Of a DNA stretch of 43,959 bases, positions 36,136 to 43,579 are shown piece by piece (the first letter of the stretch is position 1; each line of letters opens with the position of its first letter). The notes beneath the pieces were generated by a model. It was not told where the DNA came from. It made no database searches and worked only from the letters and a program-made list of their open reading frames with translations. The position numbers and the translations under genes are program-made. The DNA is taken from assembly GCA_021801255.1 (NCBI GenBank), contig JAJYYH010000058.1, positions 1 through 43,959 of the forward strand, written 5' to 3'. The stretch is from Pseudomonadota bacterium. GTDB taxonomy: Bacteria; Pseudomonadota; Alphaproteobacteria; Acetobacterales; Acetobacteraceae.

Positions 36136-37074
36136 ATGACCGTTCTCGTTATTCTCGACCATGATAGCCACGGCATCAAGCAGCCGGCGCGGAGCGCGGT
36201 GGCGGCGGCGAGCCAGCTCGGCCCGGTGCATGTCCTGGTGGCCGGCGAGAATATCGCCGCCGCGGCCGAGGCGGCGGCGCGGTTGCCGGGGGTGGAGAAG
36301 GTGATCAAGGCCGATGCTCCGGCCTATGCCCATGCGCTCGCCGAGCCGCTCGCGGCACTGTTGGTGGCGCTGGCCCCCGATTATACCCATCTTCTCGCCG
36401 CCGCGACCGCGAGCGGCAAGAACGTCATGCCGCGGGTTGCCGCGCTGCTCGACGTGCAGCCGATCAGCGATGTTTCCGCGGTGGTGGATGCCGATACCTT
36501 CATTCGCCCGATCTATGCCGGCAATGCGCTGGCGACGGTGAAATCGCGTGATGCCAAAAAAGTCATCACCGTGCGCGCGACCGGCTTCGACCCCGTGCCC
36601 GCCGATGGCGGTGCGGCCGAGATCGTGCCGGCGCCGGCGGTCGATGGGCCCACCCGCGCGCGCTTCGTCTCGGCGGAGCTGTCCAAGAGCGAACGTCCCG
36701 AGCTGACCGCCGCCCGCGTCGTGATTTCCGGCGGGCGGGGGATGCAGAGTGGAGAGAATTTTCACCTCCTCGATACCATCGCCGATCGTCTGCACGCCGC
36801 CGTCGGCGCCTCGCGCGCGGCGGTGGACGCGGGTTTCGTGCCGAACGACTACCAGGTCGGCCAGACGGGAAAAATCGTCGCCCCGGAACTCTATGTCGCG
36901 GTCGGCATTTCCGGGGCGATCCAGCATCTCGCCGGCATGAAGGACAGCAAGGTGATTGTTGCCATCAACAAGGACGAAGAGGCGCCAATTTTCCAGGTCG
37001 CCGATTATGGCCTGGTGGCCGACCTCTTCAAGGCGTTGCCTGAATTCGCAAGCGAACTGGAGAAGGCGTCATGA
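36136..37074 (+). CDS. etfA: Electron transfer flavoprotein alpha subunit
   Basis: 312 residues. EtfA binds the redox FAD. The C-terminal FAD domain is unmistakable: [41 protein letters not shown], then [20 protein letters not shown] and [25 protein letters not shown]. The N-terminal domain starts [20 protein letters not shown]. Its stop overlaps the start of the dehydrogenase gene by 4 nt (ATGA), so the three genes form one operon. GcdH at 25993-27207 is a likely electron donor in this window. Confidence 0.98.
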   Translation: MTVLVILDHDSHGIKQPARSAVAAASQLGPVHVLVAGENIAAAAEAAARLPGVEKVIKADAPAYAHALAEPLAALLVALAPDYTHLLAAATASGKNVMPRVAALLDVQPISDVSAVVDADTFIRPIYAGNALATVKSRDAKKVITVRATGFDPVPADGGAAEIVPAPAVDGPTRARFVSAELSKSERPELTAARVVISGGRGMQSGENFHLLDTIADRLHAAVGASRAAVDAGFVPNDYQVGQTGKIVAPELYVAVGISGAIQHLAGMKDSKVIVAINKDEEAPIFQVADYGLVADLFKALPEFASELEKAS

Positions 37075-38003
37075 GCGTCGGTCTCACGGGCATCGGCGGA
37101 GGGGTAAACCCGGAGCCGATTGCGATCCCGCCGATCCATCGCATCGGCGTCATCGGCGCCGGGCTGATGGGCAACGGTATCAGCCATGTCTCGGCGGTCG
37201 CCGGGATTGGCGTGGTGATGATGGATGCCCGCCCCGAGGCGCTGGAGCGCGCCATGGCGACGATCGCGCAGAACATGGACCGCCAGATCAAGGCCGGTAT
37301 CCTCACCGCGGAGACCAAGGCGCAGGCGCTGGCGCGCATCACCACGGCGGGAGATTTTTCGGGTTTTGGCGATTGCGACCTGGTGATCGAGGCGATCGTC
37401 GAGAAGGAGGAGGCCAAGCGCGCGCTCTACAAGACGCTGACCCCGCATCTCCGGCCCGATTGCATGATTGCCTCGAACACCTCATCGATTTCGATCACCC
37501 GGCTCGGCGCGAGCACCGACCGGGCGGAAAAATTCATCGGCATGCATTTCATGAACCCGGTGCCGGTGATGAAGCTGGTCGAGATCATCCGCGGCATCGC
37601 CACCGACGAGCCGACTTTCCGCGCCATTTGCGCGCTGGCCGAAAAGCTCGGCAAGACCATCGCGGTCGCCGAGGATTTTCCCGCCTTCATCGTCAACCGT
37701 ATTCTGGTGCCGATGATCAACGAGGCGGTCTATGCGCTCTATGAGGGGGTCGCCTCGGTCGCCTCGATCGACACGGCGTTGAAGCTCGGCGCCAATCACC
37801 GCATGGGACCGCTCGAACTCGCCGATTTCATTGGCCTCGATACCTGCCTCTCGATCATGCAGGTGCTCTACGAGGGCCTCGCCGACAGCAAATACCGACC
37901 TTGCCCCCTGCTGGTGAAATATGTCGAAGCCGGCTGGCTCGGCCGCAAGACCGGGCGCGGTTTTTACGACTATACCCAGACCCCGCCACGCCCCACCCGC
38001 TGA
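37071..38003 (+). CDS. 3-hydroxybutyryl-CoA dehydrogenase
   Basis: 310 residues. Oxidises 3-hydroxyacyl-CoA (or reduces acetoacetyl-CoA) with NAD(P); single-domain bacterial form of the HbdA/PaaH group. Rossmann motif GVIGAGLMGNGISHV near residues 25-39, IASNTSSISITRLGA with the Ser-Ser of the active site, the catalytic His in FIGMHFMNPVPVMKLVEIIRG, and the C-terminal GWLGRKTGRGFYDY. The N-terminus is about 20 residues longer than typical; a later start is possible. Context with EtfAB and GcdH fits crotonyl-CoA to acetoacetyl-CoA flux, though a crotonase is not in the window. Confidence 0.93.
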   Translation: MSVGLTGIGGGVNPEPIAIPPIHRIGVIGAGLMGNGISHVSAVAGIGVVMMDARPEALERAMATIAQNMDRQIKAGILTAETKAQALARITTAGDFSGFGDCDLVIEAIVEKEEAKRALYKTLTPHLRPDCMIASNTSSISITRLGASTDRAEKFIGMHFMNPVPVMKLVEIIRGIATDEPTFRAICALAEKLGKTIAVAEDFPAFIVNRILVPMINEAVYALYEGVASVASIDTALKLGANHRMGPLELADFIGLDTCLSIMQVLYEGLADSKYRPCPLLVKYVEAGWLGRKTGRGFYDYTQTPPRPTR

Positions 38004-38126
38004 GCGTGCAAATCGGCTGCGCAATTCGCGCAAATTAGCGTTTCCGCAATATCTCGCTGCCGATACTCCCCGGTCGATTGCGTTTTCTGATGTCCCGGCC
38101 GCCAGGCCGCGCGCGAAAGGTGGGGT

Positions 38127-39920
38127 GTGAGCAGAACCGGTAGTGAGGCGGAGCGGCTCGATGCGCTGCGGCGGCTCGCCTTGCTGGATACCGCGCCGAG
38201 CGAGGAGTTCGACCGCCTCACCCTGCTCGCGGCCCGCCTCTTCAATGCGCCGGTCGCGCTGATTTCGCTGATCGACGCCGATCGGGTCTGGTTCAAGTCG
38301 CGCCACGGTCTTGCCTCTGCCGAGACGCCAAGGCGGTGGTCCATGTGCGATCACGCCATCCGCGCCGAGCAGGTGATGGTGGTCGGCGATGCCGCCGCCG
38401 ACCCGCGCTTTGCCGGCCATCCGCTGGTCGCTGGCGCGCCGCATTTGCGTTTTTATGCCGGGGCGCCGCTGATCACCCGCGAGGGGCATGCGATCGGCAC
38501 CTTATGCGTGCTCGACACCGCCCCGCGCGAGGCGACGCCCACCGAGCGGCATTCGCTGGCCCTGCTGGCGTCCCTGGTACTTACCACGATCGAACTCCGC
38601 CATTCCTCGGGCCGGCTGCACCCGACCAGCTTGCTGCCGAACCGAACGCAATTCGCCGCCGATTTCGCCGATCTCAGTCGCGCCCATCGGGGCGAGAGCC
38701 GGTTGCTCGCGCTCGTCGATCTCGCCGATCCGGAGCAATTGCCGGCCCAGCTCAACCTGCTTGGCCCGCGCTGGGAGCAGGTCTTGCCGCGGGCGATCTG
38801 CGAGGCCATGCACACCGCGCTCGGGGCGAATGTCAAAATTTATCATCCGCTCGCGCTCCGTTATGCCGCCTTGCTCGATCCCTCGGCGATTCGGGGTTGG
38901 CAGGAACGGCTCGACCGGATCTCCCGCATCCTTCGCCAGCCCGGCCGAGGCAATGGCCCGAGCCTCGCGATCACGCCCCATATCGGCGTGGTGCCATTCC
39001 GTCTCGGAGATCTCGATTTCGAGACCGCGCTGAAACGCGCCACCACCGCCGCCCATCAGGCGCGCGCCATCGGCCGGGTGCTGACCGCAGCCGAGGCCGG
39101 AACCGCCGGCAATGACTGGCATGAGGCGCAGATGCTGATCGGCGAGCTGCGCCGCGCGCTGGAGACGCCGGGTCAGCTCAAGCTCGCCTTTCAGCCGCGG
39201 CTCGATTTCCGCACCCGGCGTTTTGACGTGGCGGAAGCGCTGATCCGCTGGCATCACCCGACGCTCGGCACCATTCCGCCGGCCGAATTCCTGCCGCTAA
39301 TCGAAAACACCGATCTCATGGGTGCGCTCACCCATTGGGTGATGAACGCGGCGATGAGCGAGGTTGCCGCCTTGCGACGCGACGGCATCGACTTGCGCGT
39401 TTCGATCAATATCTCGGCGCCTGATCTCCAAAGCAGCGATATCGTCAGCCGTCTCATCAGCCTGCTCGGCCGGCACGGCCTTCCGGCCGAAGCGATCGAA
39501 CTCGAATTCACCGAAAGCATCCTGCTGCCCAATCGCCCCCTGGTGCATCAGCAATTGCAGGCGATCCGCGATCTCGGAATGGAGATCGCGATCGACGATT
39601 TCGGCACCGGCTATAGCAATCTCGCCTATCTCAAGGTGATGCCGGCCACCATCGTCAAGCTCGACCAGTCTTTCATTCGGGTTCTCGGCAGCAGTGCGCG
39701 CGATCGCGCGATCGTGAAGGCGGCGATCCTGATGGCGCATGAGCTGGACTATCGGGTCGTCGCCGAGGGGGTCGAAAGCCAGGCGATCGCCGAGATGCTG
39801 GCCGAATGGGGCTGCGACGAGGGGCAGGGCTATCACATCGCCCGGCCGATGGACGCGGTGGCGCTGCAACACTGGCTCCGCGCCGCGCAGCCCGCCGGAA
39901 TGAGCCCCGCCCTGTCATGA
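38127..39920 (+). CDS. GAF-(degenerate GGDEF)-EAL phosphodiesterase-type protein
   Basis: 597 residues from a GTG at 38127 after AAAGGTGGGG. GAF domain about 10-155 (FNAPVALISLIDADRVWFKS, YAGAPLITREGHAIGTLCVLD). Residues about 165-320 align in order with a GGDEF domain (LLPNRTQFAADFADL), but the active-site region reads HPLALRYAALLDP where RLGGDEF is expected, so cyclase activity is lost. The EAL domain is intact: E370-A-L-IRW, SINISAPDL, ELEFTESIL, DDFGTGYSNLAYL, KLDQSFI, AEGVES and QGYHIARPM. Probably a c-di-GMP hydrolase controlled by its GAF domain. No membrane segment. Confidence 0.9.
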   Translation: MSRTGSEAERLDALRRLALLDTAPSEEFDRLTLLAARLFNAPVALISLIDADRVWFKSRHGLASAETPRRWSMCDHAIRAEQVMVVGDAAADPRFAGHPLVAGAPHLRFYAGAPLITREGHAIGTLCVLDTAPREATPTERHSLALLASLVLTTIELRHSSGRLHPTSLLPNRTQFAADFADLSRAHRGESRLLALVDLADPEQLPAQLNLLGPRWEQVLPRAICEAMHTALGANVKIYHPLALRYAALLDPSAIRGWQERLDRISRILRQPGRGNGPSLAITPHIGVVPFRLGDLDFETALKRATTAAHQARAIGRVLTAAEAGTAGNDWHEAQMLIGELRRALETPGQLKLAFQPRLDFRTRRFDVAEALIRWHHPTLGTIPPAEFLPLIENTDLMGALTHWVMNAAMSEVAALRRDGIDLRVSINISAPDLQSSDIVSRLISLLGRHGLPAEAIELEFTESILLPNRPLVHQQLQAIRDLGMEIAIDDFGTGYSNLAYLKVMPATIVKLDQSFIRVLGSSARDRAIVKAAILMAHELDYRVVAEGVESQAIAEMLAEWGCDEGQGYHIARPMDAVALQHWLRAAQPAGMSPALS

Positions 39921-40041
39921 CCGCAGGTCAAGATATGCAAAAATCGCATGGCAACAAGGGGCTTCATGCGCTGGTTTATGCTGCGTTGCAACATAATCCT
40001 CCCCATATAACGGAGCTGTTCCCGACAAAAAGGCAGATCCG

Positions 40042-41055
40042 ATGTTTCTGGATAATGTCATCGATTCTCTTGCCGTGCCGCGCCAGGCGCTCTCTGGTCT
40101 GCGCCGTGGCTTTCAGCGGCGCTGGCGCCGCCAGGTTGGAGGTCTGCTGATGCCCCTGGATGGCGCTGTCGAGACCGGATTGACCGAGATCACCGATTTC
40201 GGCTCCAATCCCGGACGCTTGCGGATGCACGTTTTTCGCCCCGCGACCGCGATGCGCCCGGGCGCACCCCTGGTCATGGTGCTCCATGGCTGCGGCCAGG
40301 AGGCGGCGGCTTTTGCCACCAGCGCCGGCTGGATCGAGGCGGCGACGCGCCATGGCTGGGTGCTGCTGCTGCCCGAGCAGGATACTGCCAACAACCACGC
40401 CCGCTGTTTCAATTGGTATCGCCCCGATGATACCAGGCGAGGGCGCGGCGAGGTGCTATCGCTCCGTCAGATGGTCGCGACCGCCCTGCGGCGCTTCGCC
40501 TGTGACCGGCGGGGCTGCTTCGTGGTCGGCCTTTCCGCCGGCGGCGCGATGGCGGCCGCCCTGCTCGCCGCCTATCCCGAGACCTTTGCCGCCGGCGCCG
40601 TGGTCGCGGGCCTGCCGGTGGGCTGCGCTGAAGGCGCGGGGCAGGCCTATCTCCGGATGCAAAACGCGGGGCCAGAGGCGACGCCGGAAGCTTGGGCCGC
40701 GCTGATCACCGATCATCTCGACCATGCCGGCCCCTGGCCGCGCCTCTCGATCTGGCACGGTCTCGCCGATCAGGTTGTCGATCCGGCGAACGGCGAAAAT
40801 CTGGCGCGGCAATGGACGGCGCTGCATGGGATGGCGGGAGAGGCCGGCACGCTCGAGGCGCCGGCTTCGGGGGTCGCGCGGCAGCACTGGGGCCGGCGCT
40901 CCCATCCGGCGGTCGAGGCGTGGTGGCTGGAAAACCTCGATCATGGCTTTCCGATTGGGGCGCCTGCCAGCGCCGCGCGCCCCGCTTCGCAATGGGTTCA
41001 CCCAGCGGCGATGGACGCCACGAGCACGATCGCCCGTTTCTGGGAAATCGCCTGA
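40042..41055 (+). CDS. PHB-depolymerase-family esterase (alpha/beta hydrolase)
   Basis: 337 residues. Catalytic features of the PHB depolymerase/Esterase_phb family: oxyanion HGCGQ (82-86), nucleophile Ser165 in GLSAGG, acid Asp243 in WHGLADQVV, and base His301 in NLDHGFPIG. CFNWYRPDD (122-130) is typical. There is no obvious signal peptide; the N-terminus is basic (RRGFQRRWRRQ), so it may act on intracellular polyhydroxybutyrate or on another ester. An AAGG ribosome site precedes the ATG. A TGC-rich dyad lies upstream at 39979-39993. It is adjacent to no pha gene. Confidence 0.85.
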   Translation: MFLDNVIDSLAVPRQALSGLRRGFQRRWRRQVGGLLMPLDGAVETGLTEITDFGSNPGRLRMHVFRPATAMRPGAPLVMVLHGCGQEAAAFATSAGWIEAATRHGWVLLLPEQDTANNHARCFNWYRPDDTRRGRGEVLSLRQMVATALRRFACDRRGCFVVGLSAGGAMAAALLAAYPETFAAGAVVAGLPVGCAEGAGQAYLRMQNAGPEATPEAWAALITDHLDHAGPWPRLSIWHGLADQVVDPANGENLARQWTALHGMAGEAGTLEAPASGVARQHWGRRSHPAVEAWWLENLDHGFPIGAPASAARPASQWVHPAAMDATSTIARFWEIA

Positions 41056-41067
41056 TCCCGGGCGGCT

Positions 41068-41256
41068 TCACCCGGCGGCGGCGCGTAGGTTCTTGATCGG
41101 GCCGGCCGGGGCGCGCTGGCCGCCGGGGACGAGAAAGAAGATCACCGCGACGCCGGCGAGCCCGACCGCGCCGGTGAGCAGGAACGAGCCGCGATAGCCG
41201 CCGCCATACTCGACGGCAAAGCCGGTGACAGTGGGCGCGATCATGCCCGGAGAGAT
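41068..41256 (-). pseudogene. C-terminal remnant of an MFS transporter
   Basis: The minus strand reads MIAPTVTGFAVEYGGGYRGS and GSFLLTGAVGLAGVAVIFFL, ending KNLRAAAG before a stop at 41070-41068. This is the last transmembrane helix and tail of a major-facilitator permease. The frame is cut at 41256/41257, exactly where the IS481 relic begins, so the insertion removed or displaced the rest of the gene. Some 60 codons remain of a typical 400. Confidence 0.7.
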
Positions 41257-41363
41257 TGTACAAATCGGAACTTGATCTGACAGACAGTGTTGGATGTTTG
41301 GCGCCGATGGGTGTGTCTGTCGTGTTCAGGTGGCCATGGATTTTTCCTTAGTGATGGGCAGTC
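41257..41363 (-). mobile_element. IS481-type element relic (terminal 107 bp)
   Basis: From TGTACAAATC at 41257 the sequence matches 43580-43686 with only a few differences, including the last codons of the transposase (KEKSMAT and a stop on the minus strand). Similarity ends at about 41363. It is a broken copy in the same orientation as the right-hand one. It interrupts the MFS gene. Confidence 0.85.
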
Positions 41364-41381
41364 TGCGCGTTAGCCGCCATC

Positions 41382-41639
41382 GTGGTAACGCGAACCACCC
41401 AAACGACGACCGGCAACACGCCGCTCTGGGCGATCGCTCGGGATGCACCTGCCACCCAGGTCGCGGCGGTTGTGCTCCTCTGCCTCTGGATAGCCTTTCT
41501 TCTGTTCATCGTTCGACCGCCACGCGTCTGGGACGCGGGCGTGGCCTATGCCGAGCGGCTTCTGGCGTCGCTCCCCCCTCCGTCAGCCCCCAAGTCGAAG
41601 GGCCGAGCACCGAAAGGTGGGAACCAAGGCACACCTTGA
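41382..41639 (+). CDS. Small single-pass membrane protein, hypothetical
   Basis: 85 residues from a GTG at 41382. One hydrophobic segment (VAAVVLLCLWIAFLLFIVRPP, about residues 27-47), then a basic tail with KSKGRAPKGG. No family recognised. It lies between the IS481 relic and the toxin-antitoxin promoter. The ribosome site is weak, so this may not be a real gene. Confidence 0.35.
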   Translation: MVTRTTQTTTGNTPLWAIARDAPATQVAAVVLLCLWIAFLLFIVRPPRVWDAGVAYAERLLASLPPPSAPKSKGRAPKGGNQGTP

Positions 41640-41664
41640 AAAGTTAGTCGGATTGACGTACATA
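41636..41664 (+). promoter_or_regulatory. Probable promoter of the DUF1778-GNAT operon
   Basis: TTGAAA at 41636-41641, a 17-nt spacer and TACATA at 41659-41664, 17 nt before the antitoxin ATG. AGTC (41644-41647) and GACT (41668-41671) flank the -10 as a short dyad, suiting autoregulation by the ribbon-helix-helix antitoxin. Prediction only. Confidence 0.4.
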
Positions 41665-41681
41665 TTTGACTGAAGGTGACT

Positions 41682-41978
41682 ATGGCCATGACAGCAAAAA
41701 CCGACCGACGGCTTCGGGAAGAGCGGCGTGGGTTTCGAGTCGACGGACCCACCAAGGCTCTGATCGAACGGGCGGCGCAACTCGAACGGCGCAAACTGAC
41801 GGATTTCTGCATGACCGCACTTACGGACGCTGCCCGGCGGACGATTGCGGAGCATGAGACGCTCGTCCTGTCTGACCGGGACCGCGCCGTTTTTTTCGAC
41901 GTCCTGGTCAATCCACCGGTCCCGAGCGAACGGTTGCAGCGCGCGTTCGCGGAGCACAAGCGCCGGGTTGTCCGGTGA
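41682..41978 (+). CDS. DUF1778 ribbon-helix-helix antitoxin (TacA-like)
   Basis: 98 residues from the ATG at 41682, spaced 5 nt from GAAGG. The N-terminal RHH DNA-binding part reads RRGFRVDGPTKALIERAAQLERRKLTDFCMTALTDAARR, matching DUF1778. The C-terminal tail (VFFDVLVNPPVPSERLQRAF) is the usual segment that binds and neutralises the acetyltransferase toxin. Family knowledge: TacA-type antitoxins repress their own operon together with the toxin. The stop codon abuts the toxin ATG (TGAATG). Confidence 0.9.
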   Translation: MAMTAKTDRRLREERRGFRVDGPTKALIERAAQLERRKLTDFCMTALTDAARRTIAEHETLVLSDRDRAVFFDVLVNPPVPSERLQRAFAEHKRRVVR

Positions 41979-42500
41979 ATGGCGAAGCAGCCATCCGGGG
42001 ATCTTCGGGTCGTGCTACTCGACGAGCAGCACGATCGGGGCAGCTTTACATGTGGCGTGGAGACCCTGGATCGCTATCTCAAGACCCAGGCCGGCCAGGA
42101 TGTCCGCCGGAAGGCGAATGCCGTGTTCGTCCTGAGCGAGGTCGGCGAGCCGGCCCGTATCTTGGGCTACTACACCCTTTGCGCGATGGCGGTCTCCCAA
42201 GGCGACGTGCCGGAGACAGCCCGCAAGCACATCCCGCGCTATCCGCTGGTGAGCGCGACCTTGATCGGTCGTCTGGCCGTGGCGACGGAGCATCAGGGAC
42301 AGCGTCTGGGCGCGGTTCTTCTCGCCGATGCGTTGCAGCGGGCGTTCGAGAGCGCTGTCACGGTTGGATCCTCGATGGTGGTCGTCGATGCGCTCGACGA
42401 GCCGGCGGCGGGTTTCTACGCGGCGCATGGGTTCGTGCGCTTACCCGACTCGCTGCGGCTTGTGCCGCCGATGCGCCTTGCAGGCGGGAGGGCTGAATGA
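41979..42500 (+). CDS. GNAT acetyltransferase toxin (TacT-like)
   Basis: 173 residues. GNAT toxins of this group acetylate the amino group of charged tRNAs and stop translation. Seen: FTCGVETLDRYLKTQAGQD near residues 23-41, typical of TacT proteins; the acetyl-CoA loop in GRLAVATEHQGQRLGAVLL (97-115); and the catalytic Tyr147 in AAGFYAAHGF. It follows the antitoxin with no gap, so they are co-translated. The gene appears intact, so the module could be active. Located in an IS-bounded segment next to tRNA-Glu. Confidence 0.9.
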   Translation: MAKQPSGDLRVVLLDEQHDRGSFTCGVETLDRYLKTQAGQDVRRKANAVFVLSEVGEPARILGYYTLCAMAVSQGDVPETARKHIPRYPLVSATLIGRLAVATEHQGQRLGAVLLADALQRAFESAVTVGSSMVVVDALDEPAAGFYAAHGFVRLPDSLRLVPPMRLAGGRAE

Positions 42501-42510
42501 AGAGTTTGTG

Positions 42511-42606
42511 GCGCGACAATCTGGATGAGAATCCGCGACAATAATCCGGGCTGGGGGCCTGGCCCGAGCAGGCCCCCAGCCCGGATTCTCATCCTGATTG
42601 TCGCGC
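42511..42606. repeat. 96-nt interrupted palindrome downstream of the toxin gene
   Basis: Inner arms 42545-42561 and 42569-42585 are perfect 17-bp complements around a 7-nt loop. Outer arms 42511-42532 and 42585-42606 match at 21 of 22 positions. The left side carries an extra 12-13 nt (about 42533-42545), which repeats GCGACAAT, so the palindrome was probably once continuous for about 40 bp per arm. It could be a terminator, a protein-bound site of the lost recombinase element, or a small palindromic mobile repeat. Confidence 0.8.
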
Positions 42607-42720
42607 GGCAGGACATTCCCCCACCGCACTCGCCCCGCCTGCGCTAACCGAACGGCTGCGCCGGGGCGAGTGCTGTCGTTTCGCCTGGTCCCAAAGAGGG
42701 GTCCCAATTGAATACCGATT

Positions 42721-43538
42721 GACACTTCATCGCGCCGCGCATCGTCAGCGGGCCGACGCTGCTCACCGGGATCTGCTTCTGCGCCCAATGCGGCGGGGCG
42801 ATGACTCTGCGGATCGGGAAGGGCGGGCGGTATCGCTACTACACCTGCTCGACCAAGGCCCGGCAAGGCGGGACCGGTTGCCAGGGCCGCACCGTGCCGA
42901 TGGAAAAGCTCGATACCCTGGTTGCCGATCATCTGGAGCGGCGGCTCCTCGACCCCGACCGACTGGAGGAGATCCTAACCGCGGGGCTGCATCGCCGGGA
43001 GGAATGGGTCGAGCGGCGGGCTAGCCATGTCACCGAGCTGCGCCGGCGGGCGGCCGAGGCGGAGGCCAAGCTCAAGCGCCTCTACGATGCCATCGAGGCC
43101 GGCGTTGCCGACCTGGCCGACCCGATGCTGAAGGATCGCATCGGCGAGCTGACCACGGTCCGCGACCAAGCTCGCGTCGACGCGGAGCGGGCGGAGGCCT
43201 CGGTCGAGCGGCTCGGCGCGACCGTCACGCCCTCCATGCTGACAACCTTCGCCGCCGAGGCCCGCCGCCGGATGCGCACCGACGCTGGCGGCTACCGGCG
43301 GGACCACCTCCGGGCACTGGCCCAGCGGGTCGAGGTCGGCCAAGGCGAGGTCCGCATCATCGGCTCGAAGACTGAGCTGCTGCGCACCCTCGCCGCCGGA
43401 GGCGGGAAATCGGCGGTGTTTGGCGTTCGCAGTTTTATACCGAGATGGCGTCCCGTAGGGGATTCGAACCCCTGTTACCGCCGTGAGAGGGCGATGTCCT
43501 GGGCCTCTAGACGAACGGGACCGTGTGGGTGCCCCTAG
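42721..43538 (+). pseudogene. Large serine recombinase, N-terminally truncated
   Basis: After a stop at 42720-42722, an open frame encodes the C-terminal part of a large serine recombinase: SGPTLLTGICFCAQCGGAMT (zinc ribbon, CxxC), YYTCSTKARQGGTGCQGR with the second cysteine pair, then a coiled-coil arm (RRRAAEAEAKLKRLYDAIEA) and the end domain. The catalytic resolvase domain and the recombinase domain are missing, so it cannot recombine. ATG 42801 is the first internal Met. The frame runs antisense through tRNA-Glu (43446-43521); the real protein probably ended near 43445 (SFIPRW). Confidence 0.85.
43446..43521 (-). tRNA. tRNA-Glu (anticodon CTC)
   Basis: The minus strand gives a complete cloverleaf: 7-bp acceptor GTCCCGT/ACGGGAC, D arm with GTCTAGAGG, anticodon loop CTCTCAC in a GCC/GGC-closed stem (anticodon CTC), T arm with GGGGTTCGAATCCCC, discriminator G and an encoded CCA. 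It is 76 nt long. The gene's 3' end faces the truncated serine recombinase, the usual arrangement at a tRNA integration site. Confidence 0.95.
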
Positions 43539-43579
43539 AGAAACCCTAGCCTGCGGTCAAGTCCAAAATCTGCGGCAGA

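Noticed and set aside
35029-36927. Antisense open frame of 632 codons opposite etfB and etfA
   Set aside because: Both flavoprotein subunits are unmistakable on the plus strand; the antisense product is His/Arg/Asp-rich without family features.
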